Below, in pieces: positions 27,581 to 37,738 of a stretch of DNA of 64,000 bases (its first letter is position 1; every line of letters begins with the position of its first letter). Origin of the DNA: Hydrogenovibrio marinus. Its GTDB lineage: Bacteria; Pseudomonadota; Gammaproteobacteria; Thiomicrospirales; Thiomicrospiraceae. The DNA lies in assembly GCF_013340845.1 (NCBI RefSeq), contig NZ_AP020335.1, positions 1,302,001-1,366,000 on the forward strand, given 5' to 3'. The notes below the pieces were generated by a model. The model saw only the letters and a list, made by a program, of their open reading frames with translations, had not been told where the DNA came from and made no database searches. Position numbers and translations under genes: made by a program.

Positions 27581-28042
27581 ATGTCGAATGTAGCTTACTT
27601 GATTCCAAAACGTAATCAGAAACTTCAATTGGCTGAAGCCGATCCACTAGAAATGGTGGATGTCGATTTCGTCCAAATTCCTTTGCTTGGTTGGACATCA
27701 GCTGGTCAGCCGATTCAAATGGAAATGGACTACGACACCATCGCTGTTCCCAAAACCATGGTTAAAAAGGAAACCTTTGCACTACGTGTTAAAGGAAATT
27801 CCATGATTGAAGAAAACATCGAGGATGGCGATATTGTCATTATCGAAAGACGCTCAACCGCAGAGAATGGTGAATCGGTCGTTGTTCGCATCAACAACGA
27901 AGAAGTAACTATGAAAAAGTTCTACATCGAAAAAAACGGTATTCGATTGCAACCTGCAAATAGTGAAATGGAACCTATCTATATCACCAACGAGCAAATT
28001 GAAATTTTAGGAATCGTTACAGGAATCCTACGTCAACCATGA
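27581..28042 (+). CDS. LexA-like S24 autoprotease without HTH domain
   Basis: 153 residues from the ATG at 27581, which has GAGG 6 bases upstream. Residues 30-153 align with the LexA/UmuD C-terminal domain: the Ala41-Gly42 cleavage site in GWTSAGQP, the catalytic Ser74 in VKGNSMIEENIEDGD, the catalytic Lys112 in VTMKKF, and LQPANSEMEPIYI with ILGIVTGILR at the end. The winged HTH that binds SOS boxes is absent; only about 30 residues precede the protease part. The plan recalls UmuD, but the sequence looks more LexA-like, and no umuC follows. The next gene overlaps by 4 bases. I infer RecA-responsive self-cleavage is possible; the output is unknown. Confidence 0.85.
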   Translation: MSNVAYLIPKRNQKLQLAEADPLEMVDVDFVQIPLLGWTSAGQPIQMEMDYDTIAVPKTMVKKETFALRVKGNSMIEENIEDGDIVIIERRSTAENGESVVVRINNEEVTMKKFYIEKNGIRLQPANSEMEPIYITNEQIEILGIVTGILRQP

Positions 28043-28572
28043 AAGACCAACCGCCGTCATCCATTACTGACAACCAATCAGAGTTACTTCTACTGGTAAC
28101 AGGCGGCACTCTGGATAAAAACTACAATGCTCTTTCCGGCGAACTTGAGTTCTCGTCCACGCATGCTCCACAAATGCTGTCTCAAGCCAATGCATCCTTG
28201 CACTCGGTTCAAACCTTAATGCTAAAAGACAGCTTGGACATGACGCAAGCAGACAGAAAAACAATTGCCGAAGCCTGCATTAAAGCACTCCAGCAAAAAA
28301 TCGTCATCACTCATGGTACCGATACCATGACAGACACTGCACACTATTTGAAGGCGTGTCCAGAGCTGGCAGACAAAGTTATTGTTCTAACAGGGGCTAT
28401 GCGCCCTTTCATGCTCGGAGATTCGGACGCTAGCTTCAACTTGGGCACGGCTATTATGGCGGCGAATCTATCTGAAAATGGTGTCTATATCACAATGAAC
28501 GGAATTCGCTTTGAGGCGGATGACGTCTGCAAAAATAAATCGCTTGGCATTTTTGAACGACTTCGACGCTAA
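28039..28572 (+). CDS. Asparaginase-like protein, N-terminal domain only
   Basis: 177 residues covering only the N-terminal half of type I/II L-asparaginase. Both active-site threonine motifs are present: LLLVTGGTLDK near residue 20 and THGTDTMTDTAHYL near residue 92, followed by VVLTGAMRPF-like VIVLTGAMRPFMLGDSDASFN. The C-terminal domain of full asparaginases is missing, and no frameshifted remainder follows. Short single-domain relatives occur in other proteobacteria, so this is probably a natural compact form. The ATG overlaps the stop of the LexA-like gene (ATGA), so the two are coupled. Confidence 0.8.
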   Translation: MKDQPPSSITDNQSELLLLVTGGTLDKNYNALSGELEFSSTHAPQMLSQANASLHSVQTLMLKDSLDMTQADRKTIAEACIKALQQKIVITHGTDTMTDTAHYLKACPELADKVIVLTGAMRPFMLGDSDASFNLGTAIMAANLSENGVYITMNGIRFEADDVCKNKSLGIFERLRR

Positions 28573-28628
28573 CGTTCAAAAAATCACTTCTTTTATTTCG
28601 TTAAAGTTTAAATTTAAAGAGACCAAGC

Positions 28629-29525
28629 ATGAATGTATCCGTCGCCTATTTTTTAGTTATCCTTATATGGGCCACTACGCCATTAGCAATTCAATGGAGT
28701 GGGCACCTTGATTGGTTTTTTGGCGTTGCTGCACGTATTTTGATCAGTGCCATCATCGTCATTCCCTTAGTTTTTGTCTTTGGCAAAACGTCATTTTCGT
28801 TAAAACCATCTGCACTCAAAGTTTATGCTGCAGCAAGCTTAGGTATGCTCGGAGGAATGACGCCTATCTATTTTGCTGCACAAACCATGCCTTCTGGCTG
28901 GATTTCGATTATTTTTGGATTGACACCAATTTTGACAGGTATTTTTTCTTATTTCTTGTTGAAGAACTTCAGGCTAACATCCAATAAACTATTGGGGATT
29001 TTTGTCAGCTTTGGCGGTTTAATCGTGGTTTTCAGCCCACATTTGGATTGGCATTCTTCACTGGCTCTTCATGGCTTATTGCTGGCACTATTGGGTAGTA
29101 GCTTTCATTCTCTAAGTACAGTTTTGGTCAAACGCTATAACCATGAAGTGCCTCATACACATGTGGTCGCAGGTACGGTTTGGATAAGCGCTGCGGTGTA
29201 TACGATTTTACATCCAAGCTATTTATTGTCATTTCCTGAAATGGATATGAAAGCACTTGGCGCTATTTTCTATTTAGGCAGTGTAGGCTCGGTATTTGGT
29301 TTTATTTTGTACTATTACATTTTGAAAAGGCTAGATGCAGTAAGAATTGGGTTGATTACCCTGATTACGCCGATTGTCGCGGTATTTCTAGGACACTTCC
29401 TAAACCAAGAACCTCTTGATAGCATGATTCTGTTAGGGGTGACTTTGGTTATATCGGGCTTGATCGTTTACGAATTTGGACACAAAATCCGTAAACCTAA
29501 TCGGAAAGTAAAAGTTAATCGGTGA
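28629..29525 (+). CDS. EamA/DMT-family permease
   Basis: 298-residue inner membrane protein with ten predicted helices arranged as two EamA repeats (about residues 5-135 and 145-285). Typical motifs are ILIWATTPLAIQWSG at the start, MTPIYFAAQTMPSGWISIIFGLTPILTGI in the first repeat, and GSVFGFILYYYILKRLDAVRIGLITLITPIVAVFLG in the second. Family members export amino acids and other small metabolites; the substrate is unknown here. It is convergent with darP, and its stop lies in a small hairpin. Confidence 0.88.
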   Translation: MNVSVAYFLVILIWATTPLAIQWSGHLDWFFGVAARILISAIIVIPLVFVFGKTSFSLKPSALKVYAAASLGMLGGMTPIYFAAQTMPSGWISIIFGLTPILTGIFSYFLLKNFRLTSNKLLGIFVSFGGLIVVFSPHLDWHSSLALHGLLLALLGSSFHSLSTVLVKRYNHEVPHTHVVAGTVWISAAVYTILHPSYLLSFPEMDMKALGAIFYLGSVGSVFGFILYYYILKRLDAVRIGLITLITPIVAVFLGHFLNQEPLDSMILLGVTLVISGLIVYEFGHKIRKPNRKVKVNR

Positions 29526-29549
29526 AAGTGAGCTTTTTTAACTCACTTT

Positions 29550-30095
29550 CTACCACTCAAGTCCTCTGAGGTATTTGAAGATAGCGCGCGAGGATTTAGG
29601 CGGCTTGTTTTGCTCAGCTTCTTTTTGAGCATTACGAATGGCTTGTCGTAGAATCGTTCGATCCGCTTGTGGGTAAGATTCCAAAAACTCATTCAAGGCA
29701 TCATCCCCTTCTTCGACCAAACGGTCACGCCATTTTTCTAAACGATGAAAGTGTGCATTTTGTTGCTGAGCTTTTTGTTCTTCTTCCTGAAATTTTTCTT
29801 TGATTTCAACAATTAAATCTTCATTCTTGCGAAGCAACTTCCCAATAAAAGCTTTTTGCCTTTTTAGTGCTGGTCCTTTATCCATACGCTTTAATAACAA
29901 AATCGCATTTAACAGCTCATCCGTTAAGCCTAAGGATTTAATTTTGGACTCAGACAGTTCCGCCAACTTCTCACCTAAATCGGTAACAGCCTGAGCAGCT
30001 TTTTTAATATCCGTTCGGCTCTCAAACTCTTCTTGTTCCCAGTCAGGAATTTCTTTAGGCGTCTTGGCGCGGTTTACATTACGTGGTCTAACCAT
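29550..30095 (-). CDS. darP: Ribosome biogenesis factor DarP (YjgA)
   Basis: 181-residue helical DUF615 protein that associates with pre-50S particles and helps 50S maturation. Seen are RTDIKKAAQAVTDLGEKLAELSESKI, the highly charged ALKRQKAFIGKLLRKNEDLI block and the C-terminal PQADRTILRQAIRNAQKEAEQNKPPKSSRAIFKYLRGL segment typical of YjgA. Length is normal. It lies 33 bases past ligA's stop side on the same strand as ligA and zipA, but is upstream of neither; it ends facing the EamA gene. Confidence 0.93.
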   Translation of the reverse strand: MVRPRNVNRAKTPKEIPDWEQEEFESRTDIKKAAQAVTDLGEKLAELSESKIKSLGLTDELLNAILLLKRMDKGPALKRQKAFIGKLLRKNEDLIVEIKEKFQEEEQKAQQQNAHFHRLEKWRDRLVEEGDDALNEFLESYPQADRTILRQAIRNAQKEAEQNKPPKSSRAIFKYLRGLEW

Positions 30096-30128
30096 CTTCT
30101 TATCCTTTTCTTTGCCTCTTTGCCGAAG

Positions 30129-32171
<2,043 letters not shown>

Positions 32172-33110
32172 TTACTTTAATGCTTGTGATTCATAGGCGA
32201 CAGCGGTATCGCGCATCTGTTGCAAATCTGATTCTTTTATAAGATGACGTTCTGCATTATATAGACGCCCATTTAAACGCTGAGAAATCTTTCTAGCCAT
32301 CATAATCATGTCATGCATGACTGCTGGTGCTTTAACGGTTGTTGGCAACTCTAGAATAAGTACAACGCCTGGCGTTTGATAATCATTGTTTGTTGGTTCT
32401 TCAATAGGGAAAGTGCCTGGTTCCAAGAGGTTGGCGACTCGGATAATTTCATTTCCCATGGAATCTTTTTTGACAAAAATCTGGCTTACATTGGAAACCA
32501 ACCCAACTCCTTGAAGGGTTTGATTCACTTTTGGCCATAGGAAGTCTTCTGTTCCCATTACGATAAGTGCAAAAACCTGTGGTTCTGTCTTTTCAACATT
32601 ACTTTTTTGTTGGGCAATTTCTGCTGCGACTTTTGACGGTTCAGTAGGAACACCAAAATCAGGAAGGTCATCTTTGTCAGCGGCAAAACCATCAATTGCA
32701 ACCAAGGTTTCATCCTTAATGACAATATGCTTTGGTTTCTTTTGCTCAGCTTTGTCATCAGTATCTTTAACATTCTCAGCAACCTCAGGAACTGGTTCTT
32801 CTTTTTCTTTTTTAGGGGGTTCAAACCCTTCTCCAAAAGATAGACCAAGTTGGTTCTCGGGGACATCCTCTTCATCCACATGGAGTCTATGCTGCGTTTG
32901 AGAAGAAACCGTGATGTGCGGCTCACCTAAGTCATTCAGTGCATTATCCGCTTTCTTTTTGGTAGAGTCTGTCGAGGTGTCGGAAGACGGTACTTCTGTT
33001 TCAGAGTCAGATTGGTGAGACGACGAGGTAAACTTTTTCTTTTGTAGAAAATAAAGGCCGACAATGACAATAATTGCAAATATGATTAAAACCTGTTGCA
33101 ATTCATTCAT
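32172..33110 (-). CDS. zipA: Cell division protein ZipA
   Basis: 312-residue inner membrane protein that tethers FtsZ. It has an N-terminal membrane anchor (residues 5-22, VLIIFAIIVIVGLYFLQ), a long charged Ser/Glu/Lys/Pro-rich linker (about 25-175), and the FtsZ-binding domain from about residue 180 (FALIVMGTEDFLWPKVNQTLQGVGL ... GRLYNAERHLI). Immediate synteny with ligA supports the call. The linker is low-complexity and varies in length between species. Transcription probably starts in the 200-base gap before the divergent sugar kinase. Confidence 0.94.
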   Translation of the reverse strand: MNELQQVLIIFAIIVIVGLYFLQKKKFTSSSHQSDSETEVPSSDTSTDSTKKKADNALNDLGEPHITVSSQTQHRLHVDEEDVPENQLGLSFGEGFEPPKKEKEEPVPEVAENVKDTDDKAEQKKPKHIVIKDETLVAIDGFAADKDDLPDFGVPTEPSKVAAEIAQQKSNVEKTEPQVFALIVMGTEDFLWPKVNQTLQGVGLVSNVSQIFVKKDSMGNEIIRVANLLEPGTFPIEEPTNNDYQTPGVVLILELPTTVKAPAVMHDMIMMARKISQRLNGRLYNAERHLIKESDLQQMRDTAVAYESQALK

Positions 33111-33314
33111 TTAACTGTACCCTCTGATTTTACGACCGACTAAACTTCGGTCTTAATTTTGTCTCACATTGTCCTAGGTTTTAGTCGCCTCAAAAAATGC
33201 TGCAATTAATGCAAAATTTAATGACCAACATATCCGCTCAAATTCTACTTGAAATCATCGGCAATGAAAAGGCAAGATACCCCCTGTTTGGCAGAAACAG
33301 AGAAAAATAAACGC

Positions 33315-34628
33315 ATGAATAAAGTCATCAGCTTTAACGACTCGCTTAACGGAAACATTTTAGGGCTTGATATAGGGACATCTGGCATTCGTGCGACCGT
33401 GGTTTCACCAACAAATGTCTTATTACATACTATTCAAGAAGAGATGCCCTTTCCCATCCGTGACAATCTCATCAGCGAGCAATCCCCAGCAGTATGGCAA
33501 GATACCCTGAAACGCTTGTTGAACAGATTACAGCAGAATTCTGTTTTATCTGGAATAAAGCATATTGTTGCTGATGCCACCTCATCTTCTGTCTTATTAA
33601 TGGACGATCATTTGGCGCCACTCACTACTGCTCTGATGTATGACGATAAAAGAGCTATTGAACAAGCAACTAAAATCTCTAAATATGCACCAACTAATAG
33701 TGCTGCTCATGGTGCCTCTTCCACATTAGCAAAAGTCATGTGGCTGGAAGGGTCGCTGCAGCAAAAGCTTCCTCAAAACGGTTGTAAAATTGCACACCAA
33801 ATTGACTGGGTAAATAGTTTTTTTACTCAAGCGTTATGCCCTACTGATGCCAACAACGCTCTAAAACTAGGGTTTAATCCGGTTGAAAACAAATGGCCGG
33901 ACTGGGTTCAGAAACTTGTAAATTCTTCCCTTCCAGAAGTTGTCATACCTGGCACAATAATCGGCAAAATTTCACAAACCGTCGCAGATACCTATGGATT
34001 TCCAAATGACGCTCAAGTTTATGCAGGTACAACGGATTCCATTGCTGCCTTTTTAGCTTCTGGCGCAAAAAACCTTGGAGATGCGACCTCATCGCTTGGC
34101 TCAACAATAAGTTTAAAACTCTTAACCGATAAACCGATATTCAGCCCGGAACATGGTATCTATAGCCACACCTTAGGAGAACTTTGGCTAGTCGGTGGTG
34201 CATCTAATACAGGTGGTGCGGTACTGCTGAAATACTTTTCACTACCTGAAATCCTTTCTCTTTTAGAGGAAGTGAATATCAATCAGCCAACCAATTTAGA
34301 TTACTACCCGCTCCTGACACCAGGTGAACGTTTTCCCATAGCAAACAATGCACTGCAGCCAAGAGTATCCCCTCGCCCGTCATCTGACAGTAAATTTCTT
34401 CTCGCTTTGATTGAGGGATTAGTTGGCATCGAAAAACTCGGGTACGAACTGCTTGAGGAATTAAGTTCAACTAAGATTCAAACAATTTATACAACCGGCG
34501 GTGGGACAAAAAATGACGTTTGGATGGCTTTACGAGAAACGCGGCTAGGCTATAAAACAAAAAAAGCGGCTCAAACAGACGCCGCTTTTGGTGTGACTCA
34601 ACTTCTGTTTAGAAGTTTTTGTCGATAA
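33315..34628 (+). CDS. FGGY-family pentulose kinase (ribulose/xylulose kinase-like)
   Basis: About 437 residues from the ATG at 33315; in-frame ATGs at 33249 and 33264 are alternatives. It has two actin-like domains: the phosphate loop GLDIGTSGIRATVV, ADATSSSVLLMD, the catalytic Asp region in MYDDKRA, then AGTTDSIAAFLASG, LGSTISLKLL and TTGGGTKNDVWMALRETRLG. It resembles the short FGGY kinases of cyanobacteria and plastids, which phosphorylate D-ribulose or xylulose, but the sugar is not proven. It converges with cbbY (7-base gap), fitting sugar salvage near the Calvin cycle. Its 3' end contains a hairpin that acts in the opposite direction. Confidence 0.82.
   Translation: MNKVISFNDSLNGNILGLDIGTSGIRATVVSPTNVLLHTIQEEMPFPIRDNLISEQSPAVWQDTLKRLLNRLQQNSVLSGIKHIVADATSSSVLLMDDHLAPLTTALMYDDKRAIEQATKISKYAPTNSAAHGASSTLAKVMWLEGSLQQKLPQNGCKIAHQIDWVNSFFTQALCPTDANNALKLGFNPVENKWPDWVQKLVNSSLPEVVIPGTIIGKISQTVADTYGFPNDAQVYAGTTDSIAAFLASGAKNLGDATSSLGSTISLKLLTDKPIFSPEHGIYSHTLGELWLVGGASNTGGAVLLKYFSLPEILSLLEEVNINQPTNLDYYPLLTPGERFPIANNALQPRVSPRPSSDSKFLLALIEGLVGIEKLGYELLEELSSTKIQTIYTTGGGTKNDVWMALRETRLGYKTKKAAQTDAAFGVTQLLFRSFCR
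34559..34589 (-). terminator. Intrinsic terminator for cbbY inside the facing kinase gene
   Basis: On the minus strand AAAGCGGC and GCCGCTTT pair over a 10-base loop and are followed by TTTTG and T-rich sequence. It lies about 50 bases past the cbbY stop, within codons of the kinase C-terminus (KKAAQTDAAFG). Confidence 0.7.
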
Positions 34629-34635
34629 ACTTGGT

Positions 34636-35397
34636 TTAGGCATTAGCGATTTTGTGTACCAAAGCCAAATCCAAATAATCCTGCCCGAATGTTTCACCTG
34701 ACAGTAACGTGAATGGTCGTCCTGGTTCACCCATGTGATCCAAAACGACTACAGCATCAGAAAAGTCATCATCCTTAGTGTATTCGTTGATTGTGACAAT
34801 AGTCTTCAAGTTAGCTGCAGCAGAAGACTGAATACCATTTGAAGAATCTTCAAAGGCAATCGCATCTTCTGGTGTTAGGTTCATTTGCTCCAATGCCCAG
34901 TAATAGATGTCTGGCGCAGGCTTTTTAGCCGGCACGATATCTCCAGCAGCAATAACCTCAAACCAAGATTCTGAATCTGGTCCTAAAGTACTTTCCAATA
35001 ATGCTGTAACGTTAGCAGGCGTCGTTGTTGTTACGACAGCCATACGCATGCCTGCTTCTCTTGCTTCTTTGATTAAACGCTCAACCCCCGTGCGTAATGG
35101 AATCTTTCCTTCCGCCATCAATTGCGTGTAAAAATTGGTTTTAGATTCATGAAGACCTTTAACGAAATCATCAAAGTTTTCTGGCTTTTCAAAATCGGTG
35201 TTGAACTGTTCAAGATAAAAGCGAATACGTTCCTTACCACCCGTTACCGCCAATAACTCTCCATACAGCCCCTCATCCCAGCTCCAGTCCAATCCAGCGT
35301 CTTCAAACGCCATATTAAAGGCTACTCGATGCCCATCTCTTTCAGTGTCCGCTAAGGTTCCATCAACGTCAAACAACAGTGCTTGCAATTTAGACAT
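34636..35397 (-). CDS. cbbY: CbbY-type HAD phosphatase (xylulose-1,5-bisphosphatase)
   Basis: 253-residue HAD-superfamily hydrolase. The nucleophile motif DVDGTLADTE is at the N-terminus, the cap has GHRVAFNMAFEDAGLDWSWDEGLYGELLAVTGGKERI, followed by AVVTTTTPANV, AGDIVPAKKPAPDIYYWAL and FEDSSNGIQSSAAA. The cap agrees closely with Rhodobacter CbbY, which removes the RuBisCO inhibitor xylulose 1,5-bisphosphate, yielding xylulose 5-phosphate. This implies an active Calvin cycle in the host. It faces the pentulose kinase gene, and its terminator lies within that gene. Confidence 0.9.
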   Translation of the reverse strand: MSKLQALLFDVDGTLADTERDGHRVAFNMAFEDAGLDWSWDEGLYGELLAVTGGKERIRFYLEQFNTDFEKPENFDDFVKGLHESKTNFYTQLMAEGKIPLRTGVERLIKEAREAGMRMAVVTTTTPANVTALLESTLGPDSESWFEVIAAGDIVPAKKPAPDIYYWALEQMNLTPEDAIAFEDSSNGIQSSAAANLKTIVTINEYTKDDDFSDAVVVLDHMGEPGRPFTLLSGETFGQDYLDLALVHKIANA

Positions 35398-35535
35398 ACT
35401 TTACTCTCCAAGTCGTAATTTCAATACAAAAAGTATTGTCATTTAATTCAATTAGTTAGCGCGGTATTATCCTTTGTTTATTAAATTTTTCAATCATTTG
35501 CTGAAATAATTTATAGGGTTTTAAGTACATAAATA

Positions 35536-35565
35536 TTGTCTCGTCTGATTTTTATATGGTATAAA
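35536..35565 (+). promoter_or_regulatory. Candidate sigma-70 promoter of the dksA-like gene
   Basis: TTGTCT (35536-35541) and TATAAA (35560-35565) are 18 bases apart, ending 42 bases before the ATG. The match is moderate. A second AT-rich TATAAAAT lies at 35573-35580. Confidence 0.4.
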
Positions 35566-35607
35566 TCCGGGTTATAAAATTTTTTCAACTACAAGAAGAA
35601 AACAGAA

Positions 35608-36036
35608 ATGAATATTGAGACTGATTTCATTGAAGACTATCCAGCTTACGTGCCTGAAAAAGGTGAAGAATACATGAGCCCAAAAATGCGTGAGCACTTT
35701 AAGAATAAGTTGCTTGCTTGGAAAAAACAGCTAATGGATGAAGCTTCGAGCACTGTCGATCACCTAAAGTCTGACTCAAGCACGCCTGCTGATCCTAACG
35801 ATCGCGCGTCACAAGAGGAAGAGTTTGCTCTTGAATTGCGCACACGTGATCGTGAGAGAAAGTTGATTTCAAAAATTGACAAGTCTCTTAAAGACATTGA
35901 AACCGGTGAGTACGGTTACTGCAAAATGTCTGGTGAAGAAATTGGCCTTGCTAGAATGGAAGCTCGTCCAACAGCAACCTTAACGGTTGAAATGAAAACC
36001 AAACAAGAGATGCGCGAGAAGCAAGGCATTGCCTAA
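35608..36036 (+). CDS. dksA: DksA-family transcription factor lacking the zinc-finger cysteines
   Basis: 142-residue DksA/TraR-family protein that would bind RNA polymerase through its secondary channel and act with ppGpp. The coiled-coil runs from about residue 25 to 95, and the functional tip Asp62, Asp65 and Ala67 (ADPNDRASQEEE) is intact, as are RDRERKLISKI and RMEARPTA. In the C4 zinc finger only Cys105 remains; the other three positions are Ser108, Thr126 and Met129. This resembles the zinc-independent DksA2 of pseudomonads, though more degenerate. Whether a canonical DksA exists elsewhere is unknown. RelA is encoded at 8767. Confidence 0.92.
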   Translation: MNIETDFIEDYPAYVPEKGEEYMSPKMREHFKNKLLAWKKQLMDEASSTVDHLKSDSSTPADPNDRASQEEEFALELRTRDRERKLISKIDKSLKDIETGEYGYCKMSGEEIGLARMEARPTATLTVEMKTKQEMREKQGIA

Positions 36037-36130
36037 TCCTTGCCATTTTCTCTCGTATTGCGATTGCGTTCAATCTGGATTGTATTCAGGTTGAACAAAC
36101 CCCAACCTTATTCTTTTTGCACCTGACTCA

Positions 36131-37696
36131 ATGGACTTAATTCCCCTCATTGATCAGCTCTCCGCTAGCGACCTCTACCCTCACCCCGTAGAAGTGATCA
36201 CTACAATTGAAACACACATATCCATTGTATTTCTAACAGGTCAATTCGCTTACAAACTAAAAAAACCAGTTAACTTCGGGTTTCTAGATTTCTCTACGCT
36301 TGAACAGCGTAAAAACTTCTGCAGTCTTGAGTTAGCACTTAACAAAAGAACGGCTCCCGAAATCTACTTAGAGGCTGTGCCACTCTATGCACACCATGAT
36401 CGCTTGAGCTTTACGCAATCCAACGACAGCGAACCAGTGGAGTATCTTGTAAAAATGAACCAGTTTAACCCCAACTATGTATTAGGCCGTTTTTTACGAG
36501 AAAACACTTTAGAATTCGAACAAATCGAAAACTTGGCTACACAAATATCAAACTTTCACCAACAGGCTGAAGCCTGCCCGGCTGACCTGATATATGGTCA
36601 TCCTGACGATGCCGTCCATCCTATGTTGGAAAATTTTCCCTCTTTGATTCAAACTTTTGAGCACCCGGAGGTTCGTTACCGCTTAACACAGCTAGCGCAA
36701 TGGACACACTTTAAGCAAAAGCAACTTTATTCTCTGCTTGAAGGTCGTAAAAATGATGGTTTTGTGAAGGCTTGTCATGGCGACATGCACCTAGACAACA
36801 TCACCCTTATCAATGAAAAACCTGTGCTATTTGATGGCATTGAATTCAATGACCAATTTCGTTGGATAGACACTATCAACGACCTTGCTTTCCTGTTGAT
36901 TGATCTCGATTACAGGCAACAAACTGCTTTAAGAAGACAGCTTCTTTCGTTATACATGAACCAAACTTCCGACTATAAGGCTTTGGAATTGTTACGTTTT
37001 TATCAGGCTTACCGAGCTATGGTTCGTGCCAAAATCACTGCCTTGCGCTACCACCAACTCGATAAAAACAGTCGTGAAGCTGAAGATTGCTGGCAAATGG
37101 CTCTAGACTATATCAAGCAAGCAGAAGGCTACGCCTATGATGTACCAGACACTAAAATTATTCTGATGCAAGGTATTGCGGGTTCTGGCAAAAGTCACTA
37201 CGCACAACAACTGCTAAATGAAGTCGATGCCATTATTATCAGCTCAGACATTGAGCGCAAACGCCTATATGGTGTTTCGCCATTGCACCGTGTGACCGAA
37301 GAAGAAAAGACCGAACTCTACTCTGCTGAGATGAACCAACGCACCTACGAAACACTGTATGACTTAACTGAAACCATTGTTAAAGCGGGTTATAGCGTTA
37401 TAGTTGATGCAACCTTCTTGAAGTACCAACACCGAGAAGTCTTCATGGAACTTGCTGAAAAACTGAATGCGGATTATCGAGTGGTTTATATCGAACCGGA
37501 AATTAATTTGATTGAGCAGAATATCGAACAACGACTTTATAAAAACGATAGCCCTTCCGATGCGACTATCGACATTATGCATCGTCACTTGGAACAGCTT
37601 GAACCTCCTTCACACGATGAAGAAGTTTTTAAACTGACACCGCATGAAAACATTTGCCCGGAAACTTTCAAGTCCTGGCTAAACCGGCCGATATAA
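36131..37696 (+). CDS. Bifunctional APH-like phosphotransferase / AAA P-loop kinase
   Basis: 521-residue two-domain protein. The N-terminal 320 residues resemble aminoglycoside phosphotransferase kinases, with FLTGQFAYKLKKPVNFGFLDFST near residue 35, the catalytic loop CHGDMHLDNITLI and the metal-binding Asp in LFDGIEFND. The C-terminal part is an AAA_33-type P-loop kinase with Walker A GIAGSGKSHYAQQL at about residue 347 and IISSDIERKRLYG after it. This architecture is widespread in proteobacteria as an uncharacterised protein. No resistance role should be assumed. It is monocistronic or read with the next small gene. Confidence 0.85.
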   Translation: MDLIPLIDQLSASDLYPHPVEVITTIETHISIVFLTGQFAYKLKKPVNFGFLDFSTLEQRKNFCSLELALNKRTAPEIYLEAVPLYAHHDRLSFTQSNDSEPVEYLVKMNQFNPNYVLGRFLRENTLEFEQIENLATQISNFHQQAEACPADLIYGHPDDAVHPMLENFPSLIQTFEHPEVRYRLTQLAQWTHFKQKQLYSLLEGRKNDGFVKACHGDMHLDNITLINEKPVLFDGIEFNDQFRWIDTINDLAFLLIDLDYRQQTALRRQLLSLYMNQTSDYKALELLRFYQAYRAMVRAKITALRYHQLDKNSREAEDCWQMALDYIKQAEGYAYDVPDTKIILMQGIAGSGKSHYAQQLLNEVDAIIISSDIERKRLYGVSPLHRVTEEEKTELYSAEMNQRTYETLYDLTETIVKAGYSVIVDATFLKYQHREVFMELAEKLNADYRVVYIEPEINLIEQNIEQRLYKNDSPSDATIDIMHRHLEQLEPPSHDEEVFKLTPHENICPETFKSWLNRPI

Positions 37697-37738
37697 CTCA
37701 TATCCTAGTTAACAAACTGTATTTTCTCGGTATTTATT

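Noticed and set aside
29524-29550. Hairpin GAAAGTGAG/CTCACTTTC between EamA gene and darP
   Set aside because: The T run is in the loop and not after the stem, so I do not call it an intrinsic terminator.
36099-36117. CCCCAACCTTATTCTTTTT before the APH/AAA gene
   Set aside because: The right half of the core does not match; it may be chance.
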